A stretch of DNA of 64,000 bases from RGIG3159 sp034927685 (GTDB lineage: Bacteria; Bacillota; Clostridia; Oscillospirales; Oscillospiraceae), in assembly GCA_034927685.1 (NCBI GenBank), contig JAYFPO010000003.1, positions 1 through 64,000 on the forward strand, read 5' to 3'. The notes under the pieces were generated by a model that was given only the letters and a program-made list of their open reading frames with translations, had not been told where the DNA came from and ran no database searches. This document shows positions 42,804 through 54,667 of the stretch, one piece after another. Position 1 is the stretch's first letter, and each line of letters starts with the position of its first letter. Position numbers and translations under genes: made by a program.

Positions 42804-45050
42804 TCACCTCCTGACGGTAATCGTGCCGCTCTGGTCGGTTCTGTATGTCTCCGCACCGGCGGCCGCGATGCGGTACAGCGTCTCGGCTGCCGGGTGGCCG
42901 TAGGAATTCACACCGACGGAGATCACAACGGTCTCCGGCTTTGTGGCTTCCAGCAGCTCCTCGCCGGTGGAATACTGGGAACCGTGATGTCCCGCCACCA
43001 GCAGTTCAATATCGGGAAGCTCGTGGAGCAGCAACAGCCGGTCTTCCTGTGAAATGCCAAGATCGCCGGTCACCAGAATATCATAGTCGCCAAAGGTTGA
43101 AAGAATGCTCAGGCAGGAGGCATTCCCGCCCGCGTCGCTGACCGGCGCGAAAATCTCCAGGCTGCCTGCCCCAAAGGGGATCGTCAGGTCCCTGGTCACA
43201 TAGTATACCTGCGTACCGCAGTCGGAAGCCAGTGTCTCCAGCTCCTGCCTTATACCGCTGTCGTCCTCAATGTCCGGCAGAAGCAGTACATCCACCGGAA
43301 CCCGCGAAAAAAGCTGACGGACGCCGCCGGTATGGTCGTCGTCGTAATGGGTCAGAATCAGATAATTGAGTCTCGTGCTGCCGCCGGTCAACAGTGTCCG
43401 CGCCAGCAGCTCGCCCGCCTCGTCATCCCGACTGCCGCCGCAGTCCATCGCAGCAGTATAGCCCTCGGAGCGAAGCAGGAGACATTGCCCCTGTCCCACG
43501 TCCAGCGCGGAAAAAACGAATTCCCCGCTGCTTCCCTCCGCCCAGCCAAACCAGACGCAGGCGCAGAGCGTAACGGCCGCGCAGCCGGAAACCGCCAGAA
43601 GCAGACGTCCCGTCAAGCGCTCACGCCGCAAAAACAGCAGCGCGAGAACGCCGTAGACAAACAAAAGCCAGAACACCAGATAGGGCGTTTGCGGATAGAC
43701 GGCGGCAAAGGGAAGCCCGGCGATCAGGCGGGATACCAGGAGCACATAACGCATCAGCCAGGCAACCGGTGCGGCGAGCACCGCGCCCAGCGCGGGCCAA
43801 AGGAAAAAGGATGCCACCGCCGCCAGTCCCAGGGAAAAGCAGAGCGTCACCGCCCCAATGACCAGTACGTTGGTCAGAACGCCGAGCAGAGAAACGGTCC
43901 CGAAATAATAGGCCATCAGCGGCGTAGTCGGCAGCAATGCGCCCAACGTCGTGGCCGTAATCCGCGCAGCGGCAATTCGGAGTCCGACCAACCGCTTCCC
44001 CTTTCGGCGCGTCAGCATCCCGTAGATACGGCCGCTGCAGCCCAGAATGCCGGCGGTGGCGCCGAAGGAAAGCTGCAAGCCGACGTTTTGCAAACTACAG
44101 GGGTTTGCGAGCGTGAGCACCAGCAGCGCGGTCCCCAGCGACGTGGGCGCGTCCGGCTCCCGCCGAAAAACCGGCGCAGCCATCAGGAAGAGCTGCATGA
44201 TCGCAGCGCGGACGACAGACGGCGCACCGCCCACCATGACGCAATAGAACACCAGAATCGGCAGCCCCAGAAGCGGATAAATCCGCCGGTGCTTCATGGT
44301 CAGCAGAAACAAAATGGACATCAGGATGGACACATGCATCCCGGAGACTGCCATGGTGTGATAGACGCCCGCGATCTGCAGCTCGGATTTATCCTGATAG
44401 CTGAGTCCGTGATGATCGCCCGTCAGCAGCGCCTGCAAAAAGCCGCGCACATCCTCCGGAAACAGGGCTGAAATCGCGCCCTTGACCGCGTGGGAAACCG
44501 CGGCAGGCCAACAGCGGAGCGGTATTTTGTCCGCTGAAACCGTCTCCACGTCCTCGCGCAGAAACGCCTGCAGCTGAATGCCGATGGAGCGGTAATAGAG
44601 GCTGCCATTCTCCTGATTGTCTTTGGCAGCAAGCAGGTCTCCCGTGCCGGAAAGCACGTCGCCGGGCTTGTAACTGCCCGCGTCGTCCAGATACAGGATG
44701 CCGCGAAACCGGTGGCCGTCCACCTCAATCATCCCTACGACGGACGCGCCGTAATCCGTCTCCGCCGGGTAGTCGGTGAGTTCCACGGAAAACCGCAGGT
44801 CTTCACCGGCAACGGCTTCCGCAGGGCGCAAAATCAAAAGCGAATAGCCTTGTGCCCAAAGTCCGCCGCAGAGCAGCCCCGCCGCCAGAATGGCGGCGAT
44901 TCGCTCCTTTTTTCCCCGCAGCACGATACCAAGAAACAGGAGTGCGAGCAGGCAGGCTGCCAGCGCGCAGAGCAGCACAGCTGGAAGCGTCAAAAGGCAG
45001 CAAAACGCGCCCGCCGCGAAGGCAAAGGAAAACAACGCCAGCTTCCGCAT
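42804..45050 (-). CDS. comEC: ComEC/Rec2-family DNA uptake channel protein
   Basis: 748 residues. The N-terminal DUF4131 region is followed by the Competence domain of about eight membrane helices with the typical YHTMAVSGMHVSI. The C-terminal metallo-beta-lactamase fold has ALDVGQGQCLLL and the metal site LTHYDDDHTGG. It carries single-stranded DNA across the membrane in competent cells. Other competence genes are not in the window, so whether the strain is transformable is unknown. The ATG at 45050 lies behind GGAGGGGCGG. Confidence 0.94.
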   Translation of the reverse strand: MRKLALFSFAFAAGAFCCLLTLPAVLLCALAACLLALLFLGIVLRGKKERIAAILAAGLLCGGLWAQGYSLLILRPAEAVAGEDLRFSVELTDYPAETDYGASVVGMIEVDGHRFRGILYLDDAGSYKPGDVLSGTGDLLAAKDNQENGSLYYRSIGIQLQAFLREDVETVSADKIPLRCWPAAVSHAVKGAISALFPEDVRGFLQALLTGDHHGLSYQDKSELQIAGVYHTMAVSGMHVSILMSILFLLTMKHRRIYPLLGLPILVFYCVMVGGAPSVVRAAIMQLFLMAAPVFRREPDAPTSLGTALLVLTLANPCSLQNVGLQLSFGATAGILGCSGRIYGMLTRRKGKRLVGLRIAAARITATTLGALLPTTPLMAYYFGTVSLLGVLTNVLVIGAVTLCFSLGLAAVASFFLWPALGAVLAAPVAWLMRYVLLVSRLIAGLPFAAVYPQTPYLVFWLLFVYGVLALLFLRRERLTGRLLLAVSGCAAVTLCACVWFGWAEGSSGEFVFSALDVGQGQCLLLRSEGYTAAMDCGGSRDDEAGELLARTLLTGGSTRLNYLILTHYDDDHTGGVRQLFSRVPVDVLLLPDIEDDSGIRQELETLASDCGTQVYYVTRDLTIPFGAGSLEIFAPVSDAGGNASCLSILSTFGDYDILVTGDLGISQEDRLLLLHELPDIELLVAGHHGSQYSTGEELLEATKPETVVISVGVNSYGHPAAETLYRIAAAGAETYRTDQSGTITVRR

Positions 45051-45101
45051 CCCGCCCCTCCTTCCCACAAAAACGGGGCGGAATACCCGCCCCATTTCCG
45101 A

Positions 45102-45434
45102 TCACGCGAACTCGGTCATGACCTTGCCGGCCAACACATGGAAATGAATATGAAACACCGTCTGGCCCGCATCGGCTCCGCAGTTATTGACAATTCGGAA
45201 GCTTGTAAGCCCCAATTCCTTTGTCAGCTTGGCGATGACCTCGAAAATGTGGGCAATGATGGCGGAATTCTCCGGCGTCACTTCGGCGGCGGAGGAGAAA
45301 TGCTGCTTCGGCACCACCAGAAAGTGGACCGGTGCCTTGGGCTCGATGTCATAAAAGGCGTAGCAGATCTCGTCCTCATAGAGTTTGTTTGAGGGTATCT
45401 CCCCCGCAATGATCTTGCAAAACAGGCAGTCCAT
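45102..45434 (-). CDS. hinT: HIT-family nucleotide-binding protein
   Basis: 110 residues. The histidine triad is FHIHFHVL near residue 94-101, and the family start MDCLFCKIIAGEIPS is complete. It hydrolyses nucleoside phosphoramidates. The ATG at 45434 is chosen because GGGAG sits nine bases upstream; the ATG at 45449 is too close to it. It begins 14 bases after alaS. Confidence 0.95.
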   Translation of the reverse strand: MDCLFCKIIAGEIPSNKLYEDEICYAFYDIEPKAPVHFLVVPKQHFSSAAEVTPENSAIIAHIFEVIAKLTKELGLTSFRIVNNCGADAGQTVFHIHFHVLAGKVMTEFA

Positions 45435-45448
45435 CTCATATTCTCCCA

Positions 45449-48085
<2,637 letters not shown>

Positions 48086-48125
48086 TCTCCCATATCTCCT
48101 ATCGATACAAAAATTATCTTTGATT

Positions 48126-49364
48126 TTACCGCCGGGCAGCGTCGGTGTCAACGGCTACTTTCCGCCGCAGGATCGAATCCGGCGGCGCAAAGCGCGGCAG
48201 CTTCATATGGATTTCCTGCTGCGGATGGGGGCAGACCGTCAGGGGGGTTCCTTCCCCGTCTGTCATGGCCTCCGCAATCAGCGCAACCGGCTCCGCGTCC
48301 GGCGTCACAAGCTCCAGCGTATCTCCCACGCAAAAGCGGTTGCGCTGGGTCAAAACCGCCGCGCCGTCCGCCCCGCAGGAGACCACGATAGCGGAAATCT
48401 GCCAGTCCCGCACATAGCGGCTGTCGCCGTAGAACTGGCTGTTTCCCGGTGTTCCGAAGTAAAAGCCCGTGTAGTAATTCCGATGGCTGACCTTTTCCGT
48501 CTCCTCCCGCCAAACCGGCGCGAGGGGCGTTCCCGCCATGGCCGCCTCAATGGCGTGCTGGTAGGCGTTCGTCACAATGGCCGTATAATAGGATGATTTG
48601 TTGCGGCCCTCGATTTTGAGCGCGTCGATCCCCGCTTCCAGCAGTGCCGGGATGTGATCGATCATACACAGATCCTTGGAGTTGAGGATATACGTCCCCT
48701 CTGCCGCCTCGCTGATCGGAAAATACTGGCCCGGCCGGGTCTCCTCCATCAGCGCGTACTTCCAGCGGCAGGGCTGGGCGCAGACGCCCCGGTTGCCGTC
48801 GCGGCCCGTCATATAGTTGCTGAGCAGGCACCGCCCGGAAAAGCTGACGCACATGGAGCCGTGTACAAACGTCTCCAGCTCCAGCTCCCGCGGCGTATGC
48901 CGCCGCAGGTGCGCAATTTCCTCCAGCGACATTTCCCGGGCAAGAACCACCCGCTTTGCGCCGAGGTCGAACCACCCCTCCGCCGCGGCGCTGTTGACGA
49001 CGCCGGCCTGCGTGCTGATGTGCAGCTCGCAGTGGGGCGCGTAACGGCGCGCAAGGTTGAACACGCCGAGGTCCGCCACGATCAGCGCGTCCGCGCCAAT
49101 TTCGCTGAGCAGCTCCAGATAGGACGGCAGCGCCGCCATCTCTTCGTCCCGCGGCAGGGTATTGACCGTCACATGGACCCGTGCGCCTGTTTTGTGGCAG
49201 AGCCGGACCGCGTCCCGCAGCGCCGCCTCGTCAAAGTTGCCGCAGGCGCCGCGCATCCCGTACTGCTTCCCCGAGAGGTACACCGCGTTCGCGCCGAAGG
49301 TCAGCGCCATGCGCAGCCGCTCCGGGTCGCCGGCCGGGGACAGCAACTCCGGTCTAATTCCCAC
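48126..49364 (-). CDS. U32-family peptidase-like protein (TrhP-type tRNA hydroxylation)
   Basis: 412 residues. The GTG at 49364 lies 11 bases inside the mltG end with GAGGAG upstream. The first residues are VGIRPELLSPAGDPERLRMA. ETFVHGSMCVSFSGRCLLSNYMTGRDGNRGVCAQPCRW is the U32 signature with clustered cysteines; the motif is quoted in part and spans about residues 150-190. Bacillus homologues beside mltG (yrrN/yrrO) help make 5-hydroxyuridine in tRNA, and this gene occupies the same place. The peptidase label is historical. Confidence 0.9.
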   Translation of the reverse strand: MGIRPELLSPAGDPERLRMALTFGANAVYLSGKQYGMRGACGNFDEAALRDAVRLCHKTGARVHVTVNTLPRDEEMAALPSYLELLSEIGADALIVADLGVFNLARRYAPHCELHISTQAGVVNSAAAEGWFDLGAKRVVLAREMSLEEIAHLRRHTPRELELETFVHGSMCVSFSGRCLLSNYMTGRDGNRGVCAQPCRWKYALMEETRPGQYFPISEAAEGTYILNSKDLCMIDHIPALLEAGIDALKIEGRNKSSYYTAIVTNAYQHAIEAAMAGTPLAPVWREETEKVSHRNYYTGFYFGTPGNSQFYGDSRYVRDWQISAIVVSCGADGAAVLTQRNRFCVGDTLELVTPDAEPVALIAEAMTDGEGTPLTVCPHPQQEIHMKLPRFAPPDSILRRKVAVDTDAARR

Positions 49365-50655
49365 TGGTTTCCATCTCCTCGATAAATTTCTGGTGCTCAT
49401 AGTAGTTCTCCGAGAAGTGGTGAAAGCCGCTGTCGGTCAGAACGTAGAAATAGTAGTCGGTATCCCGGGGGAAGAGCGCCGCCCGGATGCTGTCAAGCCC
49501 CGGGTTGCTGATGGGTCCCACCGGCAGGCCTGGGTTCTTTCTGGTGTTGTAGGGCGTGTCGGTGGCCAGGTCCTCCGCCGTCAGGTCCTCCGTCCACTTG
49601 TCAAGGCCGTAGCGCACCGAGGCGTCGATTTCCAGCAGCGGATAGAGCTTGCTGGACAGGCGGTTGTAGATCACCGAGGAGATGGTGGAGCTTTCCGACG
49701 CCCCGCCGCTCTCCTTCTCGATCAATGAGGCCACAATGACAATTTTACCCAAATCCATCGTGTTTTCCTGGATTTCCTGTTCAGAAAAACCGTTTTCCTC
49801 CATTTTTTTTCGCTGTTTTTCGTTCAGCGTGTCAATGTCCTCTTTCAGCTCGTCCGTAAATTTTCGCTTGAAGTTACTGAGAAACTTATTCAGTACCCGC
49901 CCCGGATCGTCTCCCACATAGAACTCATAGGTATCCGGAAACAGATACCCCTCCAGCCGGTTGCTTTCGCCATAGGCCAGTCCTTGCAGAAAGTCGTAGT
50001 CAAACGTATAGCTGGCTGCGGTCTCCTCCAGATCCTTCACCGTGCAGACCCCGTCCTTTTCCAGCTCGTCAAAGATCTGCTTGCAGGAATAACCCTCCGG
50101 AATCAGCACCGTGACTGTGGCGCGGGTCAGTGCCGTGGAGCGCAGGCCGTTCACCAGCGCGTGGTAATCGTAGACGTTATTGAGCGTGTAGGTACCCGCG
50201 CTGATCTTTTCGTCGGCATGGGTCAGGCCGCAATAGAGCTGAAACAGCCACGGATAGCGGATCAGCCCATCCTCCTGCAGCTGTTCGGTCACATCGCCGA
50301 CGGTGTCGTCCGCCTGAATGACCACCTCGACCTCCCGGTCCGGCTTGGACAGGGCAAAAATATCGCCCGCGCAGATCCAGGTGAAATACGCCAGCCCGAA
50401 GGCAGCTGCCAGCACCGCAGCCAGGTACACCAGCACCCGCAGCACCCGGGGCGTATGACCGTCGTCATCCTCCTCGTCGCCGGCCTCTTCCTCAGACTCC
50501 TCCTCATACTCCGGCAACTCATCGTAGGGTTCTTCCTCTTCCGGAACGTCAATGGGTGTAAAGGGTCTCGTCGCCTGGTCGAGCGCCGGATCGGCATGCA
50601 GATAGGACTCCCGTCTGCCCTCCGGCTCCTGCTCCCTGTGTTCGTCTTCAGTCAT
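49354..50655 (-). CDS. mltG: endolytic murein transglycosylase MltG
   Basis: 433 residues. An acidic cytoplasmic N-terminus of about 65 residues precedes a membrane helix at about 70-92 and the YceG domain. The catalytic Glu lies in VASLIEKESGGASESSTISSVIYNRL, abbreviated; it spans about residues 312-337. It cuts growing glycan strands at the membrane and limits their length. The ATG at 50655 has AAAGGAGATC upstream. Its neighbour order mltG-U32 is conserved in Firmicutes. Confidence 0.95.
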   Translation of the reverse strand: MTEDEHREQEPEGRRESYLHADPALDQATRPFTPIDVPEEEEPYDELPEYEEESEEEAGDEEDDDGHTPRVLRVLVYLAAVLAAAFGLAYFTWICAGDIFALSKPDREVEVVIQADDTVGDVTEQLQEDGLIRYPWLFQLYCGLTHADEKISAGTYTLNNVYDYHALVNGLRSTALTRATVTVLIPEGYSCKQIFDELEKDGVCTVKDLEETAASYTFDYDFLQGLAYGESNRLEGYLFPDTYEFYVGDDPGRVLNKFLSNFKRKFTDELKEDIDTLNEKQRKKMEENGFSEQEIQENTMDLGKIVIVASLIEKESGGASESSTISSVIYNRLSSKLYPLLEIDASVRYGLDKWTEDLTAEDLATDTPYNTRKNPGLPVGPISNPGLDSIRAALFPRDTDYYFYVLTDSGFHHFSENYYEHQKFIEEMETSGN

Positions 50656-50679
50656 GGCAGATCTCCTTTCCGCGCTGCG

Positions 50680-51219
50680 TCAGAGGACCATCGAGGCCGC
50701 AACCCGGTGCGCCTCCGCTTCGCCCTGGATCGTTTTCACCAGCCGCAGGCCAAAGGCCATGGCCGCGCCGGGGGCCTCCCCGGTAATCAACCTGCCGTCC
50801 GTGACGGTTTTTTCGCCCCGCTGTACCCGCGCAGACCCCATTTGGTCCTCCAGCCCAGGATAACAGATGACCTTCTTCCCGTCTGTGATGCCAAGCTGTG
50901 CCAGCGCGGTTGGCCCGGCGCAGATCGCCGCCACCCAGCCGGCCGCATCCCAGACTGCGCGGATCAGGGAGAGCGCCGCCGCGCAGCGTTCAATGGCCCG
51001 GACGCCGCCCATGCCGCCGGGCAAAACGACCATCTCCGCTGCTTCGGCGCGGACTTCTCCGATCAGCCGATCGGCAAGAACCGGGATCCCATGTGCGCCC
51101 GACACCGTCCTGTCACAGACGGAGACCGTCTCGGTCTCCACACCACCCCGGCGCAGAATATCGATGATGGAGATGGCCTCAATTTCCTCAAAGCCATTCC
51201 CCAGCAGCACATATACCAT
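50680..51219 (-). CDS. DJ-1/PfpI-family protein
   Basis: 179 residues. The nucleophile elbow is AAICAGPTALAQLG (Cys near 102). The family start MVYVLLGNGFEEIEA carries the conserved Glu at 11-14. Homologues are deglycases or chaperones with debated activity. The ATG at 51219 lies just after the tmk stop with GAGGAA upstream. A longer frame to 51306 lies within tmk. Confidence 0.92.
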   Translation of the reverse strand: MVYVLLGNGFEEIEAISIIDILRRGGVETETVSVCDRTVSGAHGIPVLADRLIGEVRAEAAEMVVLPGGMGGVRAIERCAAALSLIRAVWDAAGWVAAICAGPTALAQLGITDGKKVICYPGLEDQMGSARVQRGEKTVTDGRLITGEAPGAAMAFGLRLVKTIQGEAEAHRVAASMVL

Positions 51220-51221
51220 AG

Positions 51222-51890
51222 TTATTCCTCCATGCAGGCCTTTACCAGACCATAAATCTCCTGGTGGATATCTTCCTTCGTACGCAGTATTCCATCCCGC
51301 ACACACTGAATTTTCGTCCAGCCGTAATAGTCCGCCGCCTCCGCCGCTGCCGCGCGGCAGGTCCGCAGATACTCGTTGTCTGCCTCATGGATGTCCGCGT
51401 GGGTCCCGGTCGCCTGCTCCCGTTCCCGCATGAGCTGCGCCGTCACCTCGGTCGGCACGTCCAGATACACGACAAGGTCCGGCGCCGGCAGGCCCATGCG
51501 GCGGTACTCCAGATCGCGCAGCCAATCGAAAAATGCCCTGCGCCGCTCCGGTGGCTCCTTCGCGCCCTGATGGACGGCATTGGAGGTGGTATAGCGGTCG
51601 GCAAGGATCAGCGTCCCCGCATCGTAGTCCCGCTTCCAACCCTGCCGATAGGACGCATAGCGGTCCACCGCATAGAATGTGGAAGCGGCATAGGCGTTTA
51701 CGTCGCCGGGCCGCATACCGAAGTCCCCATGCAGATACATCCGGATCAGTGCCGAGGACTCTTTGTCATACTGCGGAAAAACCAGTCTGCGGAAGGCCGT
51801 GCCCTCTTGCTCCAGCCGCCCTGACAAGAAGCGGAACTGGGTGGATTTTCCGGACCCGTCGGTCCCCTCCAGGACAATCAGCTTTCCCAT
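51222..51890 (-). CDS. tmk: thymidylate kinase
   Basis: 222 residues. The P-loop is LEGTDGSGKST at about residues 6-16, with the DRY-type motif DRYTTSNAVHQGAK at about 100 and the lid region EREQATGTHADIHE. It makes dTDP for DNA synthesis. The ATG at 51890 is chosen for GGGAG eight bases upstream over an in-frame ATG five codons earlier. It heads the long minus-strand run. Confidence 0.95.
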   Translation of the reverse strand: MGKLIVLEGTDGSGKSTQFRFLSGRLEQEGTAFRRLVFPQYDKESSALIRMYLHGDFGMRPGDVNAYAASTFYAVDRYASYRQGWKRDYDAGTLILADRYTTSNAVHQGAKEPPERRRAFFDWLRDLEYRRMGLPAPDLVVYLDVPTEVTAQLMREREQATGTHADIHEADNEYLRTCRAAAAEAADYYGWTKIQCVRDGILRTKEDIHQEIYGLVKACMEE

Positions 51891-52074
51891 GCACAAGACT
51901 CCCATCGGCAGTTTTTTGTCAAAACCGCGCAAAATTAATCCATTATCTCATCATTTTATTTTATCATAAGATCTCTGGTTTGTCCAATACTATCCTTTTT
52001 TCACACTCGCGTGGCTTCGGCATAAACTGGTATGAAAGCGAATCTGCTTTTACTATGTTTGAGGAGGTAATCAG

Positions 52075-52878
52075 ATGTCTGAAAATTGCCAGGCGAAATG
52101 CCCGGTCAACCTGAACGACCTTCGGGAGGCCGTCTGCATCCATACCGATAAGATCACGGATTCCTTCCGTGATAAGGATTACATCGAAGACCTGCGGGTC
52201 TATCTGACGAAAGAATCCCAGTGCGCCCTGGAAAGTGCCACCGGCGCGCGTGCCCGCTATGCTGAACTGCTCTTCATCTCGTTGGACGTGGCGGCGGTCC
52301 CCTTTCACCATGGATACTATAGCGTTGACCTTACATACTACTACCGAATCCTCGCCGACGCCCTGATGGGCACCGCGCGGCCGGTGGCCATTGTGGGACT
52401 TTCCGTATTCTCCAAGCGCATCGTCATGTTCGGCGGCGACTGCGGCGCGAAGCTGTTCACCTCGGACAGTGTGCCCGGCTGCCGAGATGGCTGCGCCCTG
52501 GTGGATCGGACCTGCCCGGAGGCCGTGGTGGAGGCCGTGGATCCGATGATCCTGGCCGCGAAGCTCATGGACGCCTGCTGCTGCCGCAGCGACCCGCAGC
52601 CTCAGGAACTGCCGGAAGGTATTCTCAACTGCTTCGACGATGATCTGTCGCTTTGCGGCGACTGCAAGCGGCTGTATGTCTCCCTGGGCCAGTTTTCCGT
52701 CATCCGGATGCAGCGCGACACCCAGCTGCTCGTCCCCAGCTTCGATTACTGTGTCCCAACCAAGGAATGTTCCGACGGCACCGGCTCCTCCGAAGAGTCC
52801 GATCCGGCCGAGGTGTTCAACCAGGTGGAATTCCCGGTGGACAGTTTCTTCCCACTGCGGGGGCAGAGCGGCTGCTGA
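52075..52878 (+). CDS. uncharacterised cysteine-rich protein conserved in Clostridia
   Basis: 267 residues. The N-terminus MSENCQAKCPVNLNDLREAVC is followed by HTDKITDSFRDKDYIEDLRVYLT. The middle has VPFHHGYYSVDLTYYYRI, a CCC triplet near 168, and LYVSLGQFSVIRMQRDTQLLVPSFDYCVPTKEC, abbreviated. I recall this as a widespread clostridial family with no assigned function, possibly spore-associated. GGAGGTAATC lies before the ATG. A minus-strand frame on the same DNA (51964-52932) is a shadow. It has no signal peptide or membrane segment. About 19 cysteines suggest metal binding or disulphides. Confidence 0.75.
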   Translation: MSENCQAKCPVNLNDLREAVCIHTDKITDSFRDKDYIEDLRVYLTKESQCALESATGARARYAELLFISLDVAAVPFHHGYYSVDLTYYYRILADALMGTARPVAIVGLSVFSKRIVMFGGDCGAKLFTSDSVPGCRDGCALVDRTCPEAVVEAVDPMILAAKLMDACCCRSDPQPQELPEGILNCFDDDLSLCGDCKRLYVSLGQFSVIRMQRDTQLLVPSFDYCVPTKECSDGTGSSEESDPAEVFNQVEFPVDSFFPLRGQSGC

Positions 52879-53279
52879 GTCTGCGGAACGGTCCGGACCG
52901 CTTCGCCTGCCGTCGTTCACTTCGGCTGACACTGCAAAAGAAAGAAACGCTGCGGTTGTAAATTATATTTAAAAATTCGACAATGATTTATATTACGCAG
53001 CCGGCAGGGCTTGCAGTCTGTAAATGCGGGCGGCAAGCCCTTTCACTTTGCCTTGCTGCGGCGGTAGTAATACGATCAAGATAGACACTCGTTCATTTTT
53101 ACAAGTTATTTTGGCACGTATGCTTTGTTCGAAGTCTCTGTTTTTGGCAATCAGAGTCTCTTCCCCTCGCTTGTCCAGAATGGGTTTACAGCCCTTCTTT
53201 GTCCCGCTGATTTCGTATTGCTTCCTATCACGCCCCATTTGTTTTCAGTATATATGACTGAAAACAAATGGGGCACTGT
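52879..53279. other. intergenic interval with a 17-bp perfect palindrome
   Basis: No confident gene. A minus-strand frame of 81 codons (52993-53238) starts inside the palindrome and lacks a ribosome site, so it is doubtful. GCCCCATTTGTTTTCAG (53232-53248) is mirrored by CTGAAAACAAATGGGGC (53258-53274) around a 9-base AT-rich loop. It lies directly after the desulfurase stop but has no T-run, so it may be an operator or processing site. GC falls in this interval. Confidence 0.5.
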
Positions 53280-54413
53280 TCAGTGTGGCGTCTCTTTTTT
53301 TATTGTCGTGTTGATTTCCCGCATGACCTGTATGAACTGTCGGACCTCCGCCTCTGCAGAGAAAGCGGAAAAGCTGACGCGAATCGTTCCGTCCTCCAGC
53401 GTACCGGCAGACTCGTGGGCGCACGGCGCACACTGCAGCCCCGCACGGACCGCGATATCGTGCGCGGCCAGACGCCGGGCGACCTCCTCGCAGTCCATCC
53501 CCGCTGCCTGGAACGACAAAACGCCTACCTGATTGCCGCCGCGAAATACGCGGACTCCGTCCATCTGCGCGAGGCCGTCGGCCAGGAGACGGCAGAGCCG
53601 GCTTTCGCCGGCCGCCAGTCGTTCCGGCCTCTGCGACGCGACAAACTGAAGTCCCGCTCCGAGTCCGGCAATCCCCGTGACATTACTGGTGCCCGCCTCC
53701 AGCCGGTCCGGCAAAAACTCCGGCATGGAAAGCTCCCGGGACACGCTGCCGGTACCGCCCTCCAGTACCGTTTTTTTCGGCATCACGCCGCAAAGCAGCA
53801 CGCCGGTACCCTGTGGACCGTAGAGGCTCTTATGGCCCGGCATGGCAATAAAGGCTGCCTGTAAGCGCCGCAGCGAGAGCGGCAGCACCCCTGCCGACTG
53901 GGACGCATCCACAATCAGCGGAACCTGCCTTTCCCGGCAAAGCATTGCGATCTGCGCCAGCGGCAGCGCATAGCCGAAAACATTGGAAACGTGCGTGCAG
54001 ACGACCGCCCTGGCCGGGCGCTCCAGTGCGCGCTGAAAATTCTCCAGCGTATCCGCCGGATCGAATAACGTCCTGCCCGCAATCACAACATCGGCACCCA
54101 GAGCGGTCAGCGGGCGCATGACCGCATTGTGTTCAAACCCGGATACCACGACCCGATCTCCCGGCCCCACCATGCTTTTGATGGCCAGATTCAATCCGTG
54201 GGTCGCGTTGAAGGTAAATACGACCTGTTCCGGTGCGCAGTCGAACAGTCCGGCGCACTGCTCCCGGCAGGCGTAGACCGTCTCCGCGGCCTCCATGGCC
54301 GCCCGATACCCGCCGCGTCCCGGGCTGGCGCAGCGTTCCATGCTTCGCAGCATGGCCTGCCCTACGGCGTGCGGCTTCCGAAAGGTAGTGGCCGCACTGT
54401 CAAAATAGATCAA
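53280..54413 (-). CDS. class V aminotransferase/cysteine desulfurase family protein
   Basis: 377 residues. The PLP-binding Lys lies in AMPGHKSLYGPQGTG at about residue 195, and the catalytic-type Cys in AGLQCAPCAHES at about 340-351. It resembles the EF2568-type desulfurase branch, found with DUF3343 proteins near selenium-dependent enzymes (from memory). It should release sulphur or selenium from cysteine or selenocysteine. Its ATG overlaps the DUF3343 stop as ATGA. Partners beyond DUF3343 are not visible here. Confidence 0.88.
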   Translation of the reverse strand: MIYFDSAATTFRKPHAVGQAMLRSMERCASPGRGGYRAAMEAAETVYACREQCAGLFDCAPEQVVFTFNATHGLNLAIKSMVGPGDRVVVSGFEHNAVMRPLTALGADVVIAGRTLFDPADTLENFQRALERPARAVVCTHVSNVFGYALPLAQIAMLCRERQVPLIVDASQSAGVLPLSLRRLQAAFIAMPGHKSLYGPQGTGVLLCGVMPKKTVLEGGTGSVSRELSMPEFLPDRLEAGTSNVTGIAGLGAGLQFVASQRPERLAAGESRLCRLLADGLAQMDGVRVFRGGNQVGVLSFQAAGMDCEEVARRLAAHDIAVRAGLQCAPCAHESAGTLEDGTIRVSFSAFSAEAEVRQFIQVMREINTTIKKETPH

Positions 54414-54667
54414 ATAACAACCTCCTCCAATGCTCCCCGATCTGTCTTACGATAAACTTTACTATATAAAATGCCCCGGGCGCGCAGCTCCTGCACGGCG
54501 TACAGAAGTTGCTGCTGCGTCCCGACAGACAGCGAATATCCGCATCCCTGCACAGCGACTGATTTGGGCGTCCGCTGCAGTACCGCTGAAATGGCCTTGC
54601 TCTGCAGCGCTCTTTGCCCGCTCTGCGCCTGCGTCATGGAACGAAACGTAATCAGAAACTCATTCAT
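54410..54667 (-). CDS. DUF3343 protein
   Basis: 85 residues of the DUF3343 family (MNEFLITFRSMTQAQSGQRAL start and GCGYSLSVG near residue 42-50, containing the single Cys). These small proteins are thought to carry sulphur or selenium from the neighbouring desulfurase. The ATG has GGAGGG eight bases upstream. That site can pair with CCTCCCT 14 bases further upstream, which could mask it. Confidence 0.85.
   Translation of the reverse strand: MNEFLITFRSMTQAQSGQRALQSKAISAVLQRTPKSVAVQGCGYSLSVGTQQQLLYAVQELRARGILYSKVYRKTDRGALEEVVI

Noticed and set aside
51964..52932. Minus-strand ORF of 322 codons opposite the cysteine-rich gene
   Set aside because: The plus-strand frame has a strong ribosome site and a conserved-looking protein; the minus-strand frame is a GC-bias shadow with His/Gln-rich nonsense.
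52993..53238. Minus-strand 81-codon ORF
   Set aside because: It starts inside the 17-bp palindrome, has no ribosome site, and I recognise no family; not enough to call it a gene.
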